Positions 6,321 to 13,801 of a DNA stretch of 17,450 nucleotides are shown here, in pieces; the first letter of the stretch is position 1; every line of letters begins with the position of its first letter. The stretch lies in the NCBI GenBank assembly GCA_964353355.1, contig CAYGVT010000058.1:1-17450 (forward strand). Reading direction: 5' to 3'. Source of the stretch: CAYGVT01 sp964353355 (GTDB taxonomy: Archaea > Thermoplasmatota > DTKX01 > GCA-020343715). A model generated the notes under the pieces. The model was not told the DNA's origin, ran no database searches, and was given only the letters and a program-made list of their open reading frames with translations. The translations under genes and the position numbers were made by a program.

Positions 6321-6510
6321 AGTGAGAAACGCACAGTATGATGTCGCAGGAAGCAGCGGGACAGGCATCGCTCATTAGTAGCTCCTTACATCCAAACCGC
6401 CTCCCCCCCACCCATTCGTGCCTCCCGCTGCTTCCGCCAATTCCTGCCGCGACCGCCTCCGGGGGCGCGTCACAGCAACCTTTTTCTCCCGCCAGTGCAA
6501 TCGGAACTCC

Positions 6511-8505
6511 GTGGGCCAGCCCAAGCGCTGGTGCTCCTTCGCCGGGGGAGCGCTCATCCTCGCACCGACCCTTGCAGCGATTGCGCTGCTCGCCCTGGCG
6601 CTCTGGGTCGCAGCGCCCGCCAGCGCCACGCCCACGGCGGAGGCGGGCCCCGACATCTCCGGCTACACGGGCAGGGCGGTCCTGTTCGAGGGCGTCGGCA
6701 CGCCCGACCCGGCGCTGCGCATCATCCTCTACGAGTGGGACTTCGACGGCGATGGCACGTTCGATTGGAACTCCACCCTCGGCGGCTCCACGACGCACGT
6801 GTTCCAGGGGCCGCTCGAGGCCGAGGCGGTCTTCCGCGTGACGGAGTACAACGGGACCGCGGGCGGCCTCATCACCGCGTCCGACGCGACGGGCCTCAAG
6901 GTGCTGAGCGGCCAGCCCGTCGGCCGCATACGGTCGAGCACGACGGCCGAGATCGACACCGATTTCGACCTCTGGGCCGAGTACTACGACCCCGACGGCG
7001 GCGAGCTCCACTACCTCTGGGACCTCAACGACGGCACAACGGGGGACGAGGAGCGGTTCGAGCACAAGTTCAGGGAGCTCCGCAAGTACAACATAACGCT
7101 GCGCGTCACAGACGACGAGGGCGACAGCACGGACGGGCAGCTCCTCCTCACCATCGTCAAGGAGCTGCCCGAGGAGCCGATGTCGCGCACGACCTTCATG
7201 GCCCTGGCCGTCACCGCGATGGTGGGCCTCCTCCTCATCGCGCTCCTGGCCTATCGCAGCATCCGCGCTCAGCCCTCCAAGCCCTCGAGCGGGGGCAGGG
7301 GCGGGGGCGGGGACGGGGACGGGGGCGGGGGCGGGGGCGGGGGCGGGGACGGGGTCGAGAGCGGTGGCATGGGCAGGGGCAGCGAGGCGCCCGCGGAGGG
7401 CGGGCCGGCCGAGGCCCTCGGCGGCCCCATCATGCCAGAGGCGAGCCTCGAGGACCGTCCAGAGGAGGCCGCGGCACAGCCCAAGCGCCGACCGCGCGTG
7501 GTGGCGCAGCCGCGCGTGGCCAAGGTCGCGGCCAAGGCCAGGGAGGCCGACCCGGCCGTCCCCGCCGCCCCGCCGATGCTCCCGTGCCCCGAGTGCGGCA
7601 CCACCCTCGGGGAGGACGGGCGATGCCCGTTCTGCACCGCGAACGAGGCCATCGACACGGCCGAGCGCCGCATCGTCGAGCTCAAGGGGGAGGGCTTCGT
7701 GCTGGCCGAGGTCGAGGACAGGGTCGAGGCGGCCAAGGCCGCGCTCCACGTCAAGAGCTACAAGGATGTCGGGTCCGCGCTCGCCGACGCGAGGCGCGCC
7801 ATCGAGGAGGCGGAGCGCGACCACGACCGCGGCGAGAGGTTGCTCATGCTCGTGGACGAGCTCATGGAGGAGGCGCGGAGCCGCGACCTGGACACGACCA
7901 AGGCGGCCAACCTTCTCAAGCTCTCGCGCAGCTTCCTGAAGACGGGCAAGTACCCCAAGTCCATCCACTACGCCGAGCGCAGCCGCGACCTGCTGATGGA
8001 GACGCTCGAGCCCTTCGACCTGGACCGCTACTTCTGCTCGCACTGCAAAGAGGAGGTCGCCCCGGAGGACGAGCAGTGCCCGCGGTGCGAGACGTCGCTC
8101 GAGAGCGGGCTGGTCAAGCGCGCGAAAAGGGAGCTCAAGCAGCTCTGGGAGAGGCTGGAGGGCATCCCCAGGGAGCACCCCGCCCGCGACGCCATCGCCT
8201 CCCACCTCGAGCAGGCGGGTGAGCACGTGGAGAGCAGGTCGTCCTCCGCGGCCAGGGAATCCCTGGACCGCGCCCGCACGCTCCTCGACGGCAAGGAGGG
8301 CGCACCCGCGGCCGATGCGGACGGGACCGTGCCCATCAAGGAGCCCGAGGCCTTGAAGGGGGACGCCCTCTCCGACCACGGCACCGAGGGCAGGGAGGGC
8401 CGGGAGGGCAGGCCCGAGGACGGTGGCGCGCCCCCCGCCGCCGACGCTGGGGGCGGTCCCGGCGATGGGGCCGTCGAGGGCGGCTCTGACGAGGGAGCGA
8501 AGTGA
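6511..8505 (+). CDS. PKD-domain membrane protein with cytoplasmic tail of two zinc ribbons and helical segments
   Basis: With a GTG start at 6511 the protein has 664 residues and begins with a signal-peptide-like stretch (basic MGQPKRW, then a hydrophobic core ending APASA near 38). A longer GTG start at 6418 is possible but adds 31 residues that bury the signal; neither has a clear ribosome-binding site. Two PKD-like domains follow at about 39-127 (YEWDFDGDG) and 134-216 (YLWDLNDG). A transmembrane helix at about 228-247 and a glycine-rich linker (about 260-285) come next. The cytoplasmic part has zinc ribbon 1 (C359, C362, C372, C375), a long helical segment, zinc ribbon 2 (C509, C512, C523, C526) and a second helical segment. 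The zinc-ribbon-plus-helices unit thus occurs twice. I know no characterised protein with this architecture. It leads a co-directional cluster and may link an outside signal to cytoplasmic partners. Confidence 0.82.
   Translation: MGQPKRWCSFAGGALILAPTLAAIALLALALWVAAPASATPTAEAGPDISGYTGRAVLFEGVGTPDPALRIILYEWDFDGDGTFDWNSTLGGSTTHVFQGPLEAEAVFRVTEYNGTAGGLITASDATGLKVLSGQPVGRIRSSTTAEIDTDFDLWAEYYDPDGGELHYLWDLNDGTTGDEERFEHKFRELRKYNITLRVTDDEGDSTDGQLLLTIVKELPEEPMSRTTFMALAVTAMVGLLLIALLAYRSIRAQPSKPSSGGRGGGGDGDGGGGGGGGGDGVESGGMGRGSEAPAEGGPAEALGGPIMPEASLEDRPEEAAAQPKRRPRVVAQPRVAKVAAKAREADPAVPAAPPMLPCPECGTTLGEDGRCPFCTANEAIDTAERRIVELKGEGFVLAEVEDRVEAAKAALHVKSYKDVGSALADARRAIEEAERDHDRGERLLMLVDELMEEARSRDLDTTKAANLLKLSRSFLKTGKYPKSIHYAERSRDLLMETLEPFDLDRYFCSHCKEEVAPEDEQCPRCETSLESGLVKRAKRELKQLWERLEGIPREHPARDAIASHLEQAGEHVESRSSSAARESLDRARTLLDGKEGAPAADADGTVPIKEPEALKGDALSDHGTEGREGREGRPEDGGAPPAADAGGGPGDGAVEGGSDEGAK
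7291..7357 (+). repeat. G-rich low-complexity repeat inside the PKD/zinc-ribbon gene
   Basis: Tandem GGGGGC and GGGGAC units run almost without break through 7291-7357 and encode the Gly/Asp linker after the transmembrane helix. The tract has many G-runs of four or five on the coding strand, so it could form G-quadruplexes and is prone to length change by slippage. Confidence 0.8.
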
Positions 8506-8531
8506 GCGCGCCGACGACCGCCGTGCTCGTG

Positions 8532-8549
8532 CGCCCCGGCCACGGGGCG
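8532..8549 (+). repeat. Hairpin after the PKD/zinc-ribbon stop codon
   Basis: CGCCCCG (8532-8538) pairs exactly with CGGGGCG (8543-8549) across a GCCA loop, in the 100-bp gap between the PKD/zinc-ribbon gene and the small membrane protein. There is no following T-run. It may attenuate transcription or protect the RNA end; this is inferred from position only. Confidence 0.35.
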
Positions 8550-8605
8550 TCGCGGCCACCGCCGAGGTCCGACCATGCGAGCGCGCGCCGGGGGGTCGAT
8601 GGCGC

Positions 8606-8770
8606 GTGAACGACCTGCTCGTGCTGGCCCTGGTCGCGGGCCTCGTCGGCTCGGGCTACTACCTCATCCACACGATGACGGTCACGAAGGACGTCGTCAG
8701 GTTCAGGGTCGCCATCGTCGTTTCCATCGTCCTCACGTTCGCGCTCATGATTGCGGTCTCGGCGGAGTGA
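8606..8770 (+). CDS. Small two-helix membrane protein (54 aa), unknown function
   Basis: A GTG at 8606, with GGGGGG about ten bases upstream, opens a 54-residue reading frame beginning MNDLLVLALVAGLVGSGYY. It contains two predicted membrane helices (about 3-22 and 34-51) joined by a short basic loop (TVTKDVVRFR). In-frame extension upstream to 8423 would overlap the previous gene and add only Arg/Ala/Pro-rich residues typical of a shadow frame, so I reject it. The stop is 7 bp before the next start, which suggests an operon. I do not recognise the family. It could be a membrane partner for the cluster. Confidence 0.6.
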   Translation: MNDLLVLALVAGLVGSGYYLIHTMTVTKDVVRFRVAIVVSIVLTFALMIAVSAE

Positions 8771-8777
8771 TGCTGGA

Positions 8778-9275
8778 GTGAGCAAGCTCGTCAAGCGCAT
8801 GCCCTGGGACGGGGAGGAGGGGACACGGGCCCGACCACGGGAGGCACAGGCGACACCGGCCGCGCGGCCCTCGACGCCCATGTCCCTCGAGGACGTCCCG
8901 GAGGACCTGCGCGCGCTGCTCTCGGTCCGCCCCCGGCGCAACCCCGAGGTGGAGTGGGAGGAGGACCCCTCCACGGGCCTCATCACCCTGGTCTACGCCA
9001 AGCGGTTCACCCCGACCGAGCGCGCGCTCAAGCGCGTCCTCAGGGCAAAGGAGGAGGTCCGCAGGCCGCTCGACGCCCCGGGCTCCGACATCTGGCGCAT
9101 GTGCGACGGCGAGCACGACATCAGGAGCATCTGCGACGAGGTCGACCACGAGTACAAGGAGCGCATGGAGCCGGTGCTCAAGCGCGTGTCGGAGTTCATC
9201 CTGGTCCTCGCGCAGCGGAACCTGGTAATCCTCAGGAGGGAGGCCGACGAAGCTCAAGAAGAGCAAATCCCATGA
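8778..9275 (+). CDS. PqqD-like domain protein
   Basis: A GTG at 8778, with GGAG at 8764-8767 as ribosome-binding site, gives 165 residues. Residues 1-45 are polar and probably disordered. Residues about 50-153 resemble the PqqD family: RPRRNPEVEW, a strand region, RRPLDAPGSDIWRMCDGEHDIRSI (about 95-118) and a C-terminal helix ending LAQRNLVIL. PqqD folds are small winged-helix peptide-binding domains, known as RiPP recognition elements when they act in peptide modification. No PqqA, PqqE or other radical SAM gene is nearby, so PQQ synthesis is not implied. In this setting it is more likely a peptide- or protein-binding module of the cluster. The next gene appears to start inside its last 29 bases. 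Confidence 0.72.
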   Translation: MSKLVKRMPWDGEEGTRARPREAQATPAARPSTPMSLEDVPEDLRALLSVRPRRNPEVEWEEDPSTGLITLVYAKRFTPTERALKRVLRAKEEVRRPLDAPGSDIWRMCDGEHDIRSICDEVDHEYKERMEPVLKRVSEFILVLAQRNLVILRREADEAQEEQIP

Positions 9276-9456
9276 CGCCGGGCCCAAGGAGACGGTCGTT
9301 CTCGTCTGCCCGGTCTGCGGGTCGGACGAGGTCGACTACGAGGCGGGCATGATCACCGGTCAGAAGTACAAGTGCAAGCGGTGCCGCTACATCGGCTCCC
9401 TCGCGCTCGAGCGCCGCGTCGTCGTGGCCGAGGACGGCTCGGTCCGGGAGATATGA
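9247..9456 (+). CDS. Small zinc-ribbon protein with apparent ACG start
   Basis: The reading frame encodes two CxxC knuckles, C21/C24 (CPVCGSD) and C43/C46 (CKRC), spaced as in a zinc ribbon, and ends at a TGA at 9454. Between the upstream stop (TAA, 9226-9228) and the first CxxC there is no ATG, GTG or TTG in frame. The best start is ACG at 9247. It is preceded by a full AGGAGGG (9234-9240) at ideal spacing and would give a 69-residue protein starting (M)KLKKSKSHD. The first in-frame ATG, about 100 bases further on, would delete the first zinc knuckle. Either the gene uses a rare ACG start, or the real base is T (strain mutation or sequencing error). It overlaps the PqqD-like gene by 29 bp, which points to coupled expression. 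Function unknown; such ribbons bind nucleic acid or proteins. Confidence 0.65.
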   Translation, partial: TKLKKSKSHDAGPKETVVLVCPVCGSDEVDYEAGMITGQKYKCKRCRYIGSLALERRVVVAEDGSVREI

Positions 9457-9505
9457 GCGGCGCATCCCGCCCCCCCACCCCCAAGCTATTTCTGCCGCCT
9501 TTGCG

Positions 9506-12103
9506 ATGCCCGGTCGGCGGTGCACGGAGCTGCTGTCCAACCTCATCCAGGTCAGGCTCAAGGCGAGGGGCGCGCCCGAGGGGCACGCCGCGAATGGCAC
9601 GGTCCGGTGCGAGCCCTCGGAGGCGCACCCGGGCGACGCGCTCGCGGCCGTGGTCGACGTGGCCTTCGAGGGCGGCGCGCCGCAGTCGCTCACGGCCAGC
9701 TGCTCACCGCCGGAGGACCTCGCGGCGGGCGAGCCCACCGTCGAGCTCGGGCCCGAAGCCGCCAAGGTCACGATCCCCTTGACGGTCACGCAGGGCGCGG
9801 AGCTCGGCCGCTACTACGCGCAGGTCGTCTACGCCGACGAGCGCCGCGAGCACTTCGAGGCCGAGGCCCCCCTCGAGGTCACCAAGCACTGGGTGACGAT
9901 CGAGACTGTGACGGTCGCCCCGGCGCGCGCCTCGCCAGGGGACGCCGTCGACGTCGCCGTGCGCATGTCATTCGGCGGCGAGGGCCGCGTGCGCGGCCAT
10001 GCAAGGGGCCGGCTCCAGCCGGAGGGCTGGGGCGGCGACGAGGCGCAGGTGATGGACCTGGCGAAGGAGCGCAGCTCGGTCACGACCGAGCGCGAGATCG
10101 CGTGGCACGTGCGCATCCCTCGCGAATCTCCCCTCGGGCCCTACATGGCGCGCGTGGAGTTCGCTTCGGGGGAGGGGAAGGAGGAGCGGGCCTTCACGGG
10201 CGTCCTCCACGTCGTCCCGCGGCGCGCCGTGCGCGCCGACCCCCCCGTGGTCGAGCCCGCGATGCTCGCCCCGGGGGAGGGCTTCGCGATGCGGGACAGG
10301 CTCGAGAACATCGGGCTCGAGCCGCTCGACGTGCGCGCGGGGGGCGAGCTCGCGCCAGAGGCGGGCGGGTCGGCCATCGCGCTCGAGGAGCGCGGGCTGA
10401 ACCTGCCACCGGCGGCCGTCCACGAGGTCGTCTGGATGCTCGCCGCCCCCGAGCGCACGGGAAGGTGGCTGTGCCGCGTGAGGGCGAGGGCCGAGAGGAT
10501 GGAGGGCGCGGACCCCATGCCTTCCGTCCTCGATGTCAGGCCCCCCAACATGCCCCAGGCGCTCTCCGTCGTGCCATCGAGCGCGTGGGCGGGCCCCGGC
10601 GAGGCCGTGGAGCTCCTCGCCCGCATCGTGGACGCGGGCTCGCACCCGGGCTCGGAGGCCGCGATCACGCTCGCGCTCGAGTCCGACGCCGGCGCGAGGC
10701 ACACGGCCACCTGGACGGGCCGCATCGGGGCCGAGCCGGTCGAGGCAAGGGCGCGCGTCGCGCTCCCCCTCGATGCCGCGCAGGGCGCTGGCGAGGGCGC
10801 GACCACCAGGTTCGCGGCGCTCGCGCTCTCCGCGGACGGCCGCGTCCTCATCCGCGTGCCGGGCGCGGTCGCCGTCCGCCGCAGCATCTCCCTCGCGCCG
10901 GTGGTGCTCAAGGCGGGGCCTGACCCGGGGTTCGTCCCCGACTGCCTCGTGCCGGGCGAGCGCGTCGTCGCCAGCGTGCCCGCGGGCGCGCTCACGCTCC
11001 ACGAGCTGTCGAGCGGTGGCCGCCTCTACACGCGCGGCGACGCGGTCGTCGGCGTGGACGCCCCCATGGACGAGGCATTCTGGGGCGATGCGATGGACGC
11101 CGAGCTGCGGGCGCACACGGACCTCCACGCACGATTGCCCAAGGCCGCGGCGGCCCTGCGGGCGGAGGCCATGCTCGTCCGCGCCCTGGGGACGCACCTC
11201 GGCACGGCCGGCAGCACCTCCAGGACGACCCGAACGGCGAGCGCCCTGCTCAGGGCGTTCGACCCCGCCGGGCGCGAACCCGCCCAGGCCCCAAGGGAGG
11301 GATCCCTGGGTCGGCTCGCAGCAGTCCTCGTGGACCTCGATGTGTCACCGTCGGTCGCGCGCGAATGCATCGCCGCCCTGGCCGACGAGGTGCGGGCCGT
11401 CGAGACTGGCGGTCAGCGGCAACGACCGGCGGCGGAGGGTGCGGCCGCCGCCGAGGTGGCCGGGATGGCCCTCGACGGCCTCGCTGAGATGCTAGGCCGG
11501 ACCCCCGCCAAGCTGGACGAGCGCACGCTCGAGTCTGCCATCGCCCTGCTGGCCGCCGGCGGCTTCGCGGAGACGGACCTCCACAGGGCCCGCGGGTGGG
11601 TGGACCCGTGGGCGGTCCCCCATGAACCGAGGGAGGCTGCCAAGCTCACGACCGAGGCAGCGACGGACCTCCTCGGGCCCTTGATGGGATTCCTGACCCT
11701 CCACAGGGCCCGTCGACGGGGCGCGACGGCCAACATGGCCGTCCGTGCCTCGTACGCGGCCGTCGCGCGGGACCTGCATCTGGATGCCCCGACCGTGACC
11801 GCGTTCTCGGGGGAGGCGTGCGACCTCGCGCTCGAGTTCGTGAACGGCTCGGGGCACGAGCTCAGGCTGCGGCTCTACGTCGCCCTCCCATCGCCCGCGT
11901 GGGCGTTGCTCGAGCCCCCATCGAGGAGCTCGGCAGGCCTCTCGTCGCTGGGGCCCGTCGTCGTCCCGGCAGGTGGCAGGCTGCGGCTGGTCCTCGTGGT
12001 CTACGTACCGACGACCGCGAGGCTCGACGGCTACACCATCCCCATCGAGGTGCTGCCGGAGCCGGTGGACCTCGCGGTCGAGCGAGGGGGCGACCTCCGA
12101 TGA
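9506..12103 (+). CDS. Large unknown protein of predicted Ig-like beta-sandwich domains with a helical middle
   Basis: The 865-residue protein starts at an ATG at 9506, 49 bp after the zinc-ribbon gene. No signal peptide or transmembrane segment is visible. The first about 455 residues read as three or four beta-sandwich domains of NEW3/CARDB-like character. Repeated 'P-x-x-A-x-P-G-(D/E)' openings support this, as in PARASPGDAVDVAV, VEPAMLAPGEGFAM and SSAWAGPGEAVELLA. Residues about 525-740 are alanine- and leucine-rich helices, and about 758-855 form a last beta domain (DLALEFVNGSGHELRLRLY). I do not recognise a specific family. The next gene starts in its stop codon (ATGA), so the two are translationally coupled. 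Beta-sandwich domains like these usually sit outside the cell, and their apparent cytosolic location here is odd. Confidence 0.75.
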   Translation: MPGRRCTELLSNLIQVRLKARGAPEGHAANGTVRCEPSEAHPGDALAAVVDVAFEGGAPQSLTASCSPPEDLAAGEPTVELGPEAAKVTIPLTVTQGAELGRYYAQVVYADERREHFEAEAPLEVTKHWVTIETVTVAPARASPGDAVDVAVRMSFGGEGRVRGHARGRLQPEGWGGDEAQVMDLAKERSSVTTEREIAWHVRIPRESPLGPYMARVEFASGEGKEERAFTGVLHVVPRRAVRADPPVVEPAMLAPGEGFAMRDRLENIGLEPLDVRAGGELAPEAGGSAIALEERGLNLPPAAVHEVVWMLAAPERTGRWLCRVRARAERMEGADPMPSVLDVRPPNMPQALSVVPSSAWAGPGEAVELLARIVDAGSHPGSEAAITLALESDAGARHTATWTGRIGAEPVEARARVALPLDAAQGAGEGATTRFAALALSADGRVLIRVPGAVAVRRSISLAPVVLKAGPDPGFVPDCLVPGERVVASVPAGALTLHELSSGGRLYTRGDAVVGVDAPMDEAFWGDAMDAELRAHTDLHARLPKAAAALRAEAMLVRALGTHLGTAGSTSRTTRTASALLRAFDPAGREPAQAPREGSLGRLAAVLVDLDVSPSVARECIAALADEVRAVETGGQRQRPAAEGAAAAEVAGMALDGLAEMLGRTPAKLDERTLESAIALLAAGGFAETDLHRARGWVDPWAVPHEPREAAKLTTEAATDLLGPLMGFLTLHRARRRGATANMAVRASYAAVARDLHLDAPTVTAFSGEACDLALEFVNGSGHELRLRLYVALPSPAWALLEPPSRSSAGLSSLGPVVVPAGGRLRLVLVVYVPTTARLDGYTIPIEVLPEPVDLAVERGGDLR

Positions 12104-13275
12104 CGGACGAGCGATCCGACGCCGCCGTCATCATCTCGCTGCTGAGGATGGAGGAGCTCGCGACGGGCGGGCTCCCACGGCCGGACGACGCTCCCCCACC
12201 GAAGTGGCTGAGGAAGGCCGTCCACAGGGGCTGGGTGCTGCTGCCGAGGGCGGCCTCGCTCATGGGGAGGGACGTCCCCGCCCTCGAGGGCGCGGTCGCA
12301 TCGTCGCCCCTGCTCAGGGCAGGGATGGCCGAGCCCCCGCGTTTCCTGGGCATCTTCAGGCGGAAGCCTGTCCCGGCCGCGACCTGGGAGGAGAGTCCCA
12401 AGGTCTCGGCGAGGGTCCTGGAGGACCCATTGGGCATCGCACCCGCTGTGCTCGTCCATCCTTCGGCCATCTCCGCTTTCATATCCCCGTTCATCTCGGC
12501 AAGGCGCGAGATGCTGCTCGTCGAGCCCCACGAGCTCGCCGAGCCCCAGCGCAGCCTCGTCCCCGCGCGCAGCCGCGAGTCGCTGCTGCAGAGGGTCGAC
12601 CCCGCGCTCGTGGACCTCTACGCGCGCGAGGACCTCGCGGTCGCCAGGAAGCGCCGGCCGCCCACGTCGCCGCTGAAGTTCCCGGACGGCTACCCCGCGC
12701 GCGACCTCCCGTCGGCGGTCCGGCTCCTGGTGAGCGCGCGCGCGTCCGACGTGGCCGAGAGGCTCCGGTCGGGCTCGCTCGCGGGGTGGTTCCGCGAGGA
12801 GGCGGGCGAGGGAGAGCTCGCGGCGGTCATCGACGCGGCCGCCCACGCGGCCCAGGACCGCGGCGAGGGCGACGAGGCCGCGCGCGCGCGGCTGCTGCAG
12901 TACATCAGGCGCACATCCGTCGGCGTCGAGCTCGAACGCCAGCTCGTCGAGCCCCTCGCGGAGGGGCTGAGGTCGCGCGACCCGGCGAGGGTCGCGCAGA
13001 GCGCCCAGGCCCTGCTGCTGCTCGACCCCGACATGGCCGCCTCGGAGCTCGCCCAGGCGCTCTTCGAGACCGACCCCGCGTGCCGCGCGTCCGTGGTGGA
13101 GGCGCTCGGCGCCACGGCCTCGCCGCGCGCGGTCGATTCGCTCGAGCGCCTCGCCCAGGCGGGCACGCGCGCGGACGACAGGGAGGGCGCGCTCGCATCC
13201 CTGAGGCGGCTCGCACGGGAGGGCGGAGCGGCCCCCGTCGCGGCAGCGGCGCTGGATAGGTTGAAGAAGGCCTGA
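12100..13275 (+). CDS. Unknown helical protein with HEAT-like C-terminal repeats
   Basis: The ATG at 12100 overlaps the upstream stop as ATGA and gives 391 residues. The first about 185 residues are unassigned; the hydrophobic stretch around 115-140 is too polar overall for a firm membrane call. Residues about 190-245 (LKFPDGYPARDLPSAV, then GSLAGWFREEAG and LAAVIDA) recall a short helical motif with a G-x-L-x-x-W(F/L) core seen in other archaeal and bacterial proteins; this is a weak resemblance. Residues about 280-390 look like HEAT-type helical pairs (RVAQSAQALLLLDP, CRASVVEALGATASPRAVDSLERLA, GALASLRRLA). HEAT repeats generally mediate protein-protein contacts. It is the last gene of the cluster, and its stop is 10 bp from that of the converging complex I-like operon. 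Confidence 0.72.
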   Translation: MTDERSDAAVIISLLRMEELATGGLPRPDDAPPPKWLRKAVHRGWVLLPRAASLMGRDVPALEGAVASSPLLRAGMAEPPRFLGIFRRKPVPAATWEESPKVSARVLEDPLGIAPAVLVHPSAISAFISPFISARREMLLVEPHELAEPQRSLVPARSRESLLQRVDPALVDLYAREDLAVARKRRPPTSPLKFPDGYPARDLPSAVRLLVSARASDVAERLRSGSLAGWFREEAGEGELAAVIDAAAHAAQDRGEGDEAARARLLQYIRRTSVGVELERQLVEPLAEGLRSRDPARVAQSAQALLLLDPDMAASELAQALFETDPACRASVVEALGATASPRAVDSLERLAQAGTRADDREGALASLRRLAREGGAAPVAAAALDRLKKA

Positions 13276-13285
13276 GCCCACGCGC

Positions 13286-13801
13286 TCAGACCTCGGGCCC
13301 CCCCTTCCGAGCGCCCTTGGTCCTGGACCCCGCCCGCCCCCGCAGCGCGTCCGCGCGGCGGTCCGTGAACCGGGCGGCGGGCACCCGCCTCGTGCGCCCA
13401 AGGCCGACGGCCAATCGGTAGACCCACGACGGCGACGGCCCGACCGCACGCGCCGCGGGCGCCTGGCCAGGCGCCAGCCTGAGGTCGTCGCGCGCGTAGG
13501 CCGCCAGCTCCGATGGCCCGGTCAGCGCCACGGCCCCCTCAGGGCACACGGCCGCGCACGTGCCGCACCGGACGCACGCGCCCGCGTCCGCCCCAGGGAC
13601 CCTCGCCCCCTCGGCGAGCGTGATGCACACTGCCGTGCACGCCCCGACGCACTCGCCACAGGCGGTGCAGGCCGCGGCGTCGAACACGGGCGTGCCCCGC
13701 GCGGGACCGAGGGGCTCGAGCCGCTCGCGCGGCCAGTCCACGGTCGACCGCCCCTCGGAGAGCCGGCGCATGGCGGCCCGCAGCGGCCCGGGATAGCTCA
13801 T
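13286..13801 (-). CDS. nuoI: NuoI-like 2[4Fe-4S] ferredoxin subunit
   Basis: An ATG at 13801 overlaps the NuoH-like stop as ATGA and gives 171 residues. Two classic cluster motifs are present: C45-x2-C48-x2-C51-x3-C55 (followed by Thr instead of the usual Pro, with an extra C59) and C76-x2-C79-x2-C82-x3-C86-Pro. This matches the NuoI/FpoI/HycF family, which passes electrons along the peripheral arm to the N2 cluster of NuoB. The C-terminal about 70 residues are basic and Arg/Ala-rich with no further cysteines. It is the last gene of the operon. In many archaeal complex I operons nuoJ, K, L, M and N follow here, but no such gene does. Longer in-frame starts run back into the NuoH gene and were rejected. 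Confidence 0.85.
   Translation of the reverse strand: MSYPGPLRAAMRRLSEGRSTVDWPRERLEPLGPARGTPVFDAAACTACGECVGACTAVCITLAEGARVPGADAGACVRCGTCAAVCPEGAVALTGPSELAAYARDDLRLAPGQAPAARAVGPSPSWVYRLAVGLGRTRRVPAARFTDRRADALRGRAGSRTKGARKGGPEV

Larger units (their letters stand above)
6079..6510. other. Divergent regulatory region (about 430 bp) with an AT-rich island
   Basis: The segment separates the GTPase operon from the PKD/zinc-ribbon cluster. A leftward TATA-like box (6109-6118) and a rightward one (6314-6320) are visible. Between about 6185 and 6345 the DNA is markedly A/T-rich compared with the rest of the window, with words such as GATATT, ATTTTG and GAAAATGG. The stretch 6345-6417 lacks any standard start in the PKD frame and has two adjacent TAG stops near 6376-6381. 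No RNA gene or conserved small ORF was recognised. Confidence 0.65.

Noticed and set aside
6330..6380. C/D box small RNA near ATGATGT
   Set aside because: Only a weak box C-like word is present, with no CTGA box D or internal boxes at suitable distance.
6338..6841. Plus-strand frame starting ATG ATG at 6338, right after the TATA box
   Set aside because: It begins plausibly but turns into Ser/Pro/Arg low-complexity sequence out of frame with the PKD domains. A frameshift joining it to the PKD frame at the C-run near 6403-6409 would not give a better N-terminus.
6307..8559. 750-residue open frame on the minus strand
   Set aside because: It is antisense to the PKD/zinc-ribbon gene, Arg/Gly/Ala/Leu/Val-rich, has no recognisable motif, and is an expected by-product of high GC content.
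8778..9275. PQQ biosynthesis gene pqqD
   Set aside because: The domain resembles PqqD but no pqqA, pqqB, pqqC or pqqE is present and the surroundings are unrelated.
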